Shown: one piece after another, positions 48,541-57,871 of the stretch
How positions within the stretch are numbered: the stretch's first letter is position 1
How the letters are laid out: every line of letters starts with the position of its first letter
Assembly (NCBI GenBank): GCA_002104905.1
Contig: MCFE01000015.1
Coordinates: 186,001-250,000 of the forward strand
From: Basidiobolus meristosporus CBS 931.73
Taxonomy: Eukaryota > Basidiobolomycota > Basidiobolomycetes > Basidiobolales > Basidiobolaceae
DNA length: 64,000 nucleotides
Direction of reading: 5' to 3'
Notes under the pieces: generated by a model
The model's input: only the letters and a program-made list of their open reading frames with translations
Databases searched by the model: none
Told to the model about the DNA's origin: nothing
Program-made: the position numbers and the translations under genes

Positions 48541-49534
48541 TGGAGGCAAATTTTTGCATATTCATCAACACATCAAGTAAACTTCTTCGCTTTCAATCCA
48601 CGCAGGTAGCATGTGATCGTGTTGCCTAAGAAGAAACTTGTATTCATCATACGAATCCACCTCCAATCTCCCATTTTTTTGATAGGAGTGCTATTGTAAC
48701 TTTTTATGAATGCCTCTTTAATTGCTATTCTAAATTTCTTGCCTTTTCTTGCAGCTCTTTCTTACCACCACCACCACCACCCTTTCAGACTTCCGGTCAT
48801 TAACGCCGACGTATTAATCCCCACGTCCAAAGACCGCCAAACCCTCATTCCTGCTTGATTTTCTGATCACCCTTCCCTTTGACAACCTATTATCGCCAGT
48901 TGTTTTTCCACATCCTACTCACACGCATCCGACCATTCTGACCTTGTACGGCACCTTCCACCAGTATATAAGAAAAAGCTTAGGAATCCATATATACATA
49001 CATATATATATACATAAAGAAAATTCCTCGAAACGGAACCCGACAAGAGTCGCCTTCATGATATGCCATGAGGTTGGTAGCCGTAGGAAGAGCTCGTCAG
49101 TGTACATACTTCTCGGAGCTTGGCCAGCCTTAGCCATCCCAATCCCCTTGGTTTCGCCAGCCCAGTTCTAGTCCCAGCCTTGCTACCTTTCTCGTACATC
49201 CGCGAGCGAATCGAATTTACCCCGCACTCCATTTCGAGTGCAGGTCAGGAAAGATACTAGCTTAGATGAAGAACAATGCTTGGTGTTACATCACCTCAAT
49301 AAACATTGTTTGCAAGTGTGAATGAAAATGTTCTCGTTTCGTCCTGATTGAACACGAAAGAGCGATCCAAATCCATTTGGAGATGACGATGGCAGTACCG
49401 CTGGCCAGGCGAGGCGGATATTCGATCAATCATCGGGCTGGCTTTCCTCCTCGATACGGAAGAAATAATTCGTTGATCCTCATATCTTGATGAGGATGGC
49501 GGATTTTCATGGAGGTTGACACACTCGCTCTGCC
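48541..49534. other. Intergenic region before SEN2
   Basis: Pyrimidine-rich leader or trailer (CCACCACCACCACC near 48767) and a TATATACATA-rich stretch near 48992-49014. Open frames on both strands lack family likeness. No gene is supported. Confidence 0.4.
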
Positions 49535-50977
49535 ATGTCGAAGCCGCCACGTTCGAAAAGAGTCGCCAAAAAGGTTCAGCTGGAATACAAAGACCCGCTC
49601 CCCATCACACTGGCAGCCCCCAATTGTCAGGCTTATTCGATATTCGCTTTCCTCCACACCAGCTTGTCGGCGCTCCTGCTATGCATCCAGCCCGGGTAAG
49701 TTCCCTCTTCCGACAGAGCGCATATCCTTCATGTAGATCTCTCTGTCATTGTTCGCTAACGGCGTGTGGTTACCAGTGCGAAGTCCGTTCATCAGCCGAT
49801 CAGACCGGTGGGATTATTTGTTGGAAACGGTGTTTGGATCTTGAAAAGAGACCATATCGAGCATCTGTGGAAGAAGGGTTTTTTTGGGAAGGGGATCCTG
49901 TCTCGAAGTGAGCCCAGCTGGAAACAGCGACAGATCCGTAAGCTTTCCCCGATCCAGGGTAGGGAAAGACCGCCGGTAGTAGGTATGCATCAAGGCGTTG
50001 TAGGGCCCAAAGCCCCGTCCACCACTTTTGTAACACACAGTGCTCCTTTATTTAGCCTCAACTCTGTCAAAACGCCAGGAGAGGCAAAAGAAATACAGTG
50101 GGGTAGAGACGTCAACCGGAGACATGGAGCAGCTGTCAGCCCCATGGGACCAACGCAGGCTTCCCTTGGAAATGCACAGTGATCATATAGAAGATCTAGA
50201 ATATCTCCAGTTGAGTCCAGAGGAATCGATGTTTCTGAGAGAAATTGAGGCCATCGATTTAATCGATCAAACAGAGGTTAGCTTGCACGTTAGGCCCGCG
50301 CATCACGCATCACGCATCACACATCACACATCACACAGCAAGACTCATGTAGAATTGCGTAGAACCCGTACTCAATGGAGGAATGCTGGAACAGGCTGAA
50401 GGGCAAGAACGGAGATCGACCAGACAATGAATTCGTCGTTAATTACGCGGTGTACCATTATTATCGAAGCCGAGGCTGGGTGGTGAAAAATGGAGTCAAA
50501 TATGGAACCGATTATGGTAAAGATCCTGGCGGATTTCTTGTGTGTGCATCATGATGTCTAACCCACTTTCCAGTTCTGTATAGGAAAGGCCCGGTCTTCC
50601 ACCATTCAGAGTAGGTGGACTTGTTTCCAGCAAGTACAATCGATCATCATCACTCAAGCCTTGGATCAACTTAGATACGCAGTGATCATTGTCCCCGTCG
50701 ATTCCGCCGGACGGCATATTCGTCGGCGGCCAACCTCGCCCAGCTGGCAATGGCTCCTGGGGGTCAATCGAGTGTGTGGGCAGGTGAAAAAGGTAAGGAC
50801 GCGCTTACACGGTGTCTTCACGGAGCTGACGTTCTGAATCCCTAGACGATACTGCTATGCTATGTGTTTGTCCCTGACCTCGATGCCACCCAATTGGCCA
50901 CCCCGCAATGCATCCGCAGGTTTAGGCTTGCTGAGCATCAACTGAAGCGCTGGCTGCCAGAACGCAATCGTGATTGA
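49535..50977 (+). CDS. SEN2: tRNA-splicing endonuclease catalytic subunit Sen2
   Basis: Seven exons (49535-49695, 49777-49982, 50056-50276, 50363-50516, 50574-50610, 50675-50792, 50846-50977), 342 aa. Sen2 is one of the two catalytic subunits of the heterotetramer that cuts introns out of precursor tRNAs, and it cleaves the 5' splice site. The N-terminal fold shows RDHIEHLWKKGFFGKG and LSRSEPSW, typical of Sen2. The catalytic domain reads VNYAVYHYYRSRGWVVKNG. The active-site triad is present: Tyr243 in KYGTDY, His258 in GPVFHHSEYAV, and Lys298 or Lys299 in GQVKKTILL. The protein is shorter than many fungal Sen2 proteins because the linker between the halves is short. The splice reading is strongly supported because each of the six junctions restores a conserved motif. 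Confidence 0.9.
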
Positions 50978-50983
50978 ATCACT

Positions 50984-51069
50984 GTCAATAAAGATAACGA
51001 TCAGCACAGTATCAATAAAGATGAAGATAAAGATCAGCACGGTATCAATAAAGATAAAGATAAAGATCA
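50984..51069. repeat. Imperfect tandem repeats, about 33 bp each
   Basis: Just after the SEN2 stop, units of the form TATCAATAAAGATAAAGAT with ATCAGCAC spacers repeat about three times, with internal AAAGAT hexamer expansion. A separate small CATCACG/CATCACA repeat lies inside SEN2 intron 3 (about 50300-50338). Confidence 0.8.
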
Positions 51070-51390
51070 GGTGTGCGGAAACCATTGGTAAACAACGGTG
51101 TGTCCATTATTTGGAATGAGACAAACTCGTTATGTAAAACTTGACCATTCAGCTGGCATCCTAAAAGTCCCCCTTCCTCCTCTCTCGCACGTCACATGAA
51201 ACAAATGGAATTGGCTCACCACCAGGATCAAGGGTCATCCGCAGGGAATCAGTATATTGATGACGAGCCTATAAGACTGGCGGTGGCGGGTGGAATTTTC
51301 GTGGTCACACTCCAACTACGTTCCTTCCACGCACCCTTCACATTCCCTTCTTTTCCATTTTTATCTTAGTTTTGCATTAATCGCTTCCCC

Positions 51391-51942
51391 ATGCAACCAT
51401 TGAAGTTAGACGCTGGTGTTGGCACTGATCATGCACCCAGTGACGTTTCTCCCATCTCCACCTCCCCCAAAACAATCTCTGTCTGGTCTGCCACCAACAA
51501 GAACCTCGCCGATGATTCTGCGGACGAACGCGAGCTTGCTGTGCTGAGCGCATCCGAGCGCAAGCAGCGAAGAAAGGTCAGATCTGCCTCGTTGGCGGTT
51601 GCCGGGCTTGACCCGAGCTATCCGTCAGAGCTTTTGCAGGACTACGACATCCCCGCCCCCTTTTGGTCGCGATTCATCCAGGCGTTGAATGCGGCCCTGA
51701 GTGAGCTACCAGCATCCAAGGATCCCAAAACACTGAATAGAATGAAATCCCGCCCACACGCCGACAACAACCGTCGACCCTCGTTGACTAGCGAGCGTAT
51801 CCAGGTCACCAAAGCAGAGCAAGTTCTGAACTGGTGGAACGAGGACTTCTTCCAAGAAAGAGGTTGTCGACTGAACCTTAGTTTTGAAACCATCAGTGAC
51901 CACGATTCCCGACCGTACTTGACCTTGTCACCAATTAAATGA
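51391..51942 (+). CDS. Hypothetical 183-aa protein, possibly ERF4/Golgin-A7-like
   Basis: Single-exon ORF from MQPLKLDAGVG. The N-terminal third is disordered (SPISTSPKTISV), followed by a charged helix (SASERKQRRKVRSAS). The C-terminal half looks folded: PAPFWSRFIQALNAALSEL, then TKAEQVLNWWNEDFFQERGC and LNLSFETI. The pattern WN-x-x-F-x-x-RG followed by hydrophobic strands recalls the Erf4/Golgin-A7 domain, the non-catalytic partner of Ras palmitoyltransferase. That likeness is weak, and I offer it as a suggestion only. A TTTTATC pyrimidine-rich leader precedes it. No introns are needed. Confidence 0.55.
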   Translation: MQPLKLDAGVGTDHAPSDVSPISTSPKTISVWSATNKNLADDSADERELAVLSASERKQRRKVRSASLAVAGLDPSYPSELLQDYDIPAPFWSRFIQALNAALSELPASKDPKTLNRMKSRPHADNNRRPSLTSERIQVTKAEQVLNWWNEDFFQERGCRLNLSFETISDHDSRPYLTLSPIK

Positions 51943-52299
51943 ACCAATCATGTCCCAACCATATCCCTTTGCTTCCTCTCTTGATTCCTGTAAGAATGTT
52001 CCCACTCAGTACGTACAATAATGAACTTCAAGTGACTAAAGCAGCTTGTGTCTGGATTGAGGTGTTGAACAGATGGGAGAATCCACCGAATTTATATATT
52101 GTGGCTTGATCTGGAAATCGATCGATTAAAAATAGATAATAAATACTCCTGCTAATGGGCTCCAACATGTATTGGCTCCGGATACCGCCTGCCCATCCTT
52201 AAAATGTGGATCAATTTTTTGTGTTTGTAGTAGGTGACTTTATCTTGAAGTGGTTGTTGACAAATACACCACACCTACCCTTCGCCCCCACCAACTCTA
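51943..52299. other. Short intergenic region
   Basis: 357 bp holding the orphan gene's 3' end and the phosphatase gene's promoter. Nothing further is recognised. Confidence 0.4.
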
Positions 52300-53145
52300 A
52301 TGGTCAAAACTATCTACATCGTTCGTGTATGTATCTCTTTACTTCCCAGTGGGCAGCCCTATGTTTCTAACTGATCCTTCTATAGCACGGCTTCAGGGCT
52401 GATTGGGTCGACGAGCCCTTTGTTTATCACACTGGCCTTAACTACGATCCACCTCTGGCCAAGAAGGGCGTCCAACAAGTTGAGGAATTGGTCAGCTATC
52501 TGGTGAAAAACAACGTCAAGATTGATAAACTATTCTCCTCCCCTTTCTACCGCACCATGGAGACGGCAAGCATCATAGCCCAACATCCCGAAGTGAATTT
52601 GCCTATTCTCGCTGAACATGGTCTCAGGTAAGGGCATATATTCTTGAGCAGGTTAAGCCTTCTGTTTGCGAAAGAACACTCGGTTGGGGGAATGCTCTTG
52701 CGATGTACCTCCTTTCCGACCCTCATACGTATTTCGATTTTCTAGTGAGTGGTATGGACGGGGAAGAGACTTCTTGCCTCAACCTGCCACACTGGAGGTT
52801 TTGCACACCTTCTTCCCCCGGCTTGACGTGAGCTATTCAGCTATTACACGACCTACAAAGGCCCGGGAAACCATCGAGGAGTGCCATGATCGTCTGGAGT
52901 ACACCCTTGACAGTCTCATCGCGAGTAACTCCGACATTGACACAATAGTGCTGGTCTGCCATGGAGCGTCCACTATCGCGGCAGCCAGGGCGGTTCTGAA
53001 GGATCGAGAGGCGGAGATCAAGGTCGCGGCTTGCAGTCTAACAAAATTAACCTTACAACCGGACAACACGTGGAGAATGGACATGAACGGGAATACCGAG
53101 TACCTGTCCACTGGTGAAGAGAAGGTCTGGGATTTTGATATGTGA
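52300..53145 (+). CDS. Histidine phosphatase (Tfc7/phosphoglycerate-mutase-like)
   Basis: Three exons (52300-52326, 52386-52627, 52746-53145), 222 aa. It begins MVKTIYIVR and the first intron falls between the Arg and the catalytic His of the RHG signature, so exon 2 starts HGFRADW. The rest of the superfamily set is present: PPLAKKGVQQ, the phospho-pocket arginine in FSSPFYRTMETA, the acidic EWYGRG, and the second histidine (about residue 162) in VCHGAST. It is closest in layout to the Tfc7/tau55 histidine-phosphatase domain and UBASH3-type enzymes rather than glycolytic mutase. It lacks the C-terminal TFIIIC-binding part of yeast Tfc7. It should be catalytically competent; the substrate is unknown. 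Confidence 0.8.
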
Positions 53146-53460
53146 AATAGAGCTGGAGTACAAGTGTAACCTTGACACCAACATTTGAATTGTACAGTAG
53201 TTATCCCTTAACTTCTAGACATCTCTTCTTTGAACTGTATTCTCGATAATTCTCAAGCATTCTTGATAATATTTCATCCATTTTCATCAATACTAGCCAT
53301 CATTACTGGCCTGCCTTTAGGATCCTACACATCTGTTGTTGCGAGATGGGTATCGGCCTCCCCCGCACTACCAATACCCGTCAGCAGTATACTTTATGTC
53401 AGATATGTTTATTCATGATTTATTGGTGTTTGTGTCTTCAGGCCATGCGATAAGCGTAGT

Positions 53461-54142
53461 TTACGAGTTTCGTTTGAGCTCGGACCAGCTAGTTTCCTTG
53501 GCCAGCGCTTGCATTTTTTCAATAAACTCCGTGCGAAGACATTCGTTGGTGTTAACCCTTGACAGGACTTGGTTCTCGTGGGTGGTGAACACCTCCTGCC
53601 GTGTCTTGTCCTTGTACACCCGGAGCTTCATGTTCAATAGGCCACACTCCACGTCGGTCAACGGTGGGGATACAATGTAGAACCTACGCTTTTCACTGCG
53701 AAAAGCGTGACTGGTCAGCTTCACCGAAAACACCATACTACCAAACACCTCTACTTACAAAGTTTCCCCTTGCTTGTTTCGCAGCTCTATGGCTGGAATC
53801 TTGTACGGAGCATCCTTGTCTACGGGATTCTCCAGTTCGGCTTCTATGTAAGAGCCGGGGGGTAGATCTTTGTTGAGCTGTAATAGCCAGGAATAACTAC
53901 AGGTTTGAACAGAAGCGTTTAGTAAGAAAAGAGTAATCGCTATGCTGGCTCTCCTTCGCCACCCTGCCTCACCCCAAGCGAACCTCCTGGGAGCATCAAC
54001 TTCGTACTTACTGGGCTGAGAGTCTCTCCTCTTTTGTATTCACAGCAAAGCTGGCGGCCAGGTCCTGGAAGTATTTGCTCTTTTTGAAGGTGGGCTCTTT
54101 GGTCCCAGCAGGTAACAGACAGCCGCAACTAAAATTGCTCAT
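53461..54142 (-). CDS. Conserved-looking hypothetical protein, 167 aa
   Basis: Three exons on the minus strand (54142-54012, 53896-53759, 53695-53461) with consistent phases. It begins MSNFSCGCLLPAGTKEP, where CxC suggests a possible lipid or metal site. It continues with KDLPPGSYIEAELENPVD, then RRFYIVSPPLTDVECGL, LRVYKDKTRQEVFTTHEN and a helical C-terminus (RTEFIEKMQALAKE). The mix of beta strands and a final helix suggests a compact soluble domain. I do not recognise the family. A longer N-terminus from an ATG at 54199 is possible, but MSNF fits better with the short 5' region before RCL1's end. Confidence 0.65.
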
Positions 54143-54364
54143 GGTGTTGGAAGAGCGCCGGCTGACAGAAATTTCCAATTTATCCCGCGACAAAATCAAT
54201 TGGTTCTCAATGGGATGGGATGGGCTCAGTGAGTGGGATCAATCTTTTTAATATAAAAATCTATAGAATTTCGAAGTTATATACTATCCTAAGCACTTAT
54301 TAGTTCTACACTGGTCGATGGCGGTGGTGATGGTATGAAGAAAAATGATGGATGACAAGGGAGT

Positions 54365-55891
54365 TTAGGTGGTCTTCTTGTTAACATTCACGTAGCCGGT
54401 ACCCATACACGCCATCAAGATGGTCTTGTTCTCCGGATCAGGTCTGATCTTGAATGTGACGCCGAAGAAGGACTTCAAATCTCTAAGATATTGGATCCTG
54501 CAAAGATGTTAGCACACTCTCCAACTCATTAATATCCAGCGGCACTTACGTGAAGGGAGAGATCTTGCCAATACGGATTTTGGACACATCCTCGGGACCA
54601 AGTACCATCATCAACAAGCCAACCCATTGGCATACCGAATCAAAGCATCCACCCTTGTTGACTTCTTCCAGAAGCATCTTGGCGCACTTTTTACCAATAT
54701 CCTCAGGAGTTTCACCTGGATTGGCGGCAAGCTCTGCTGATAACAGTGCCCCAGTGGTAGATTCCGCAACCAGGGTTAGGGCGAACCCAGGTGATCTGCA
54801 CAAATGAAAAGACGTCAGCATCGGTGGGTTGGTGCTTGCAAACGTCCATTGCTTACTTTCCGGACTCAGCTCCCTTGAAGACGTCGGTATAGATGTAGAT
54901 ATCTGGGATGTACCGGTTGAGGACTGAACGTGCTGAATCGACCAAGCGGTTGGCAGTCTGTGGAGACACTCTAGTACAGTAACTACACAAATATTTGGGT
55001 CAAGGGATAAAGGCCGATTTGCTTTGCTCAATGTTGAAGAATAGAGGCCATTGAAAAGGATACGCAATACCACGGATACGCTTGATTCTGCCCTCATCGA
55101 TGAATTGAAGTGGTTTAAGGGCTCGAATGATTGGGCATTTGAAGACGACTTCACCGCCGCCAAGTGGTGGAGCACCACGTTTGTTGATCTAAGGTGGTGC
55201 TTGAGTGCCATTGAACACTGAAAATCTGGAGGGAAACCGAATTGTACCTTAAGCTCCAGTCCATCCTCAAAGCCAAACCTCTTAAGCTGCATGAGGGTAA
55301 CAGTTCTGATGGTATCCACCTGGTCGAGATTGAATCAATAAATCGCTCCTGGCCCTGTCCATGCTCAAATATGACTTACCGAAATATCAAGGTTGTTTGT
55401 GGTGATTCCTGTGAGCAAGGCATTCATGGGGAGCTTTCCAAAGGGTGCCAAAGCAATCAAAGCCTCCAAAAAGTAGCCTACACCTCGGGCAGTACCACAG
55501 TCATGTTGGATTTTACCACCAACAATGATTCCTGGCTTGTAGAATACAGCAGTACCTATTTACGACACGGCGACAGAGCCGAAAATGCTTAGAGCGTGGT
55601 CGTCGTGAAGGGTAAATGCAGTGAGAGGCTACCTGTATAGTTGATTTCCAAATGTGAACCGTTTGTTACTTTCTCCAAAAGGCGAAGGAAGTTTGCCTCG
55701 TAATCTGAAGGAACACTTAGTAAGGTCGAGAGGAGAAATCCATCAAAGGGGGTATATGTACCTTTCAGACCGGGATTGTCGTCTTCCGATCTGATCTTCT
55801 CAATTCGAACCGGACGACCACTCAAAGTGGCCATGACCAATCTTTGGCGAAAGTAGTTGTGGCCCTCGAACTTGATAATGGTTTTGCTCAT
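54365..55891 (-). CDS. RCL1: Rcl1, RNA 3'-phosphate cyclase-like endonuclease
   Basis: Multi-exon gene (at least seven exons) on the minus strand, starting MSKTIIKFEGHNYFRQRLVM at 55891 and ending in NVNKKTT. Rcl1 is a nucleolar factor of the small-subunit processome that works with the GTPase Bms1 at the pre-rRNA A2 site. Family segments in order: RPVRIEKIRSEDDNPGL, FLRLLEKVTNGSHLEINYTG, KPGIIVGG, HDCGTARGVGYFLEALIALA, ITTNNLDISVDTIRT, RGAPPLGGGEVVFKCPII, GRIKRIRGIA, SPGFALTLVAESTTGALLSA and KGGCFDSVCQWVGLLMMVLG. The order and spacing match the full length (about 370 aa). Introns are unusually dense. Exact ends of exons 2-5 were not all resolved, but no family block is missing. Confidence 0.88.
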
Positions 55892-56989
55892 TTTCGTTTT
55901 CTTGTCTGTTGGGGCAGCTTACGGATCGAGAAAAGCCAGTGTCGCCTAAACACTATGAACACCACGCAGGAAGCACGTTTCGCTGAGTAAATCACCAGTA
56001 TAAACTTAGTCATGATCATAGAGTGGATTTTTTTTCTTGGTTTTTTTTCTTTTTTCCAGATGAATGGCTACGAGGTTAATCGAGTTGAAATTAAGTAGAA
56101 ACTAAACAGAATTCAAATTGGATTAGTATATGCATCCAAGTAATCTGAAACTTGAGCAACTTTAGTAGCTCAGGTGATACCTGATCATGAACCAAACACA
56201 CTCCCGGTTTTTGAAACAACCCGCTTTCCGATCGGAGACGTAGTACAACAAAGGTTCTAGAGCTTAGGGACGTCAGCGAAAGGTTTGGAGATGGAAGGAT
56301 AGAACCATACCGTCGTTACCGTCGCATGGGCTTACTGTTTCTGGTGGAAAATCACCTCAACGTATCAGAATCTAATTTGCATCAGCTTAAATTTGTTGAT
56401 ATCTGAGATAGAGAGGGCAACCTTTTAGGAATGTTCGATTACCTTAAGTAGGCTTCAATATAGTCATATGAAGAAGATCGAAAAGGTACTCTGCATCCTG
56501 GGGGTGTTGTCCTTCCATAAGCGTTGTTGGAGTTGGAGACTGGTCTAACGACGTAGCAATAGACAAGCGCTACCTACATCTTGACTCTGTCCACCAGCTC
56601 GCCGCGTTCAAAAGATAATGAGGGAATGGCGAGAAGACACCGCTACTCACGGTTACCCTCCTCCCATGTATACTTGCTCCAATCAGACTCCCGTAAACCT
56701 TATGCCAACGACTAACCATTAACGCTGGTGTTGATTGAGCGGGCGTTTTCCATCTTCGGATCAGCCAAATCATTGCTCAAATAAACCACAGAAGTTTCTT
56801 TATTTGGAATAGCCAGTAATAGGCACTTGTGATTCTGCCATCAGTATAAATGCTTGGTAATCGGACTCAGCCCGAAAATTCTTCCGACAACTTTCTTGGA
56901 TTAACGTGCACACCCCCTTCCCTTGTCCTTTCTTCCCCATCACCGAGGCCGCACATTTGTATCAAAATAGCTCTTTAATACGTAGATAG
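55892..56989. other. Intergenic region upstream of RCL1
   Basis: Divergent promoters of RCL1 and the 7TM gene. A strong T-rich tract lies at 56028-56057. No gene is supported. Confidence 0.4.
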
Positions 56990-57871
56990 ATGATCAGTGA
57001 AATACCCTTGGCGTCGCAGAATCCAGTCTTGCATCATGATATTGGCCTAGTGATTGCTTCTATGTCGATTCCGGTTGCTATTAGCACCACATACTACAGC
57101 ATCATTACAGTTATACACAACAAACACCCGATATTCAAGTTGAACTTGCTTCCTGCAGTACTCCTGTTGGTGAATTCAATAGTTCAACTGTGCGGGTGCT
57201 TCGTCAATAGTTTCCCTTGTAGAGCTCGCTACTTGGTTTTCGCAATCACCTTCGCCATCAGCGTGATATCAATGGACACCATACTCTATCTCAAGGCAAA
57301 GTCGGTCAACAAAAGACCAAAGCTCCTCACCTCAATCTACATCATTCTTCGACTGGCGTATTTGGCGATTTGGATCAAACTGATCGTGGATGTGAAGATC
57401 TTTCGTATGGGCAAAACAGTCAACATATGCACCAGCCTAGCAAAGTCATACGAAATGCTTATCCTGATCGTAATTGAGACGATGATCATCATGTACCTGA
57501 CGATTCTGTTCTTGAACATCATCTATGTGCAGTACAAAGAGTCACCCAGGGCGATCTATTCCTTTCTCATAAAGGATGGTCTAATCTTCTCGTTGTCCAT
57601 TTGCCTATTCTATTTCTTCATCACAATCCTGAAGTTCACCAATGTGATGGGCCACAAGGATCTGTTCAGCATTGGATGTAAGTAGCTTTTATTCGGTACA
57701 CCAACTGCCTCATCAGAATACTAACTTGTCGTTACAGGGGTTGTGTCTTGCAAGTTAATGACCGAGCAAATTTGGAGATCTCACCTATGGCGTTCGGAGG
57801 GTAGGAAGTCCAGTGAAACTACCCAAATGAATGACCTCAACGTGGATCTTGCCGCAATAGAGATCAAGTGA
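56990..57871 (+). CDS. Seven-transmembrane protein, unknown family
   Basis: Two exons (56990-57677 and 57738-57871), 273 aa. I count seven hydrophobic segments: LVIASMSIPVAISTTYY, LLPAVLLLVNSIVQLCGCF, YLVFAITFAISVISMD, IYIILRLAYLAIWIKLIVDV, MLILIVIETMIIMYLTILFL, FLIKDGLIFSLSICLFYFF, and a weaker final or re-entrant segment. The exon 2 tail is hydrophilic (SEGRKSSETTQMND). The layout (short N-terminus, seven helices, cytoplasmic tail with serines) is receptor-like. I see no known GPCR signature such as DRY or NPxxY and do not recognise the family. It might be a fungal receptor-like protein or a transporter. Confidence 0.65.
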
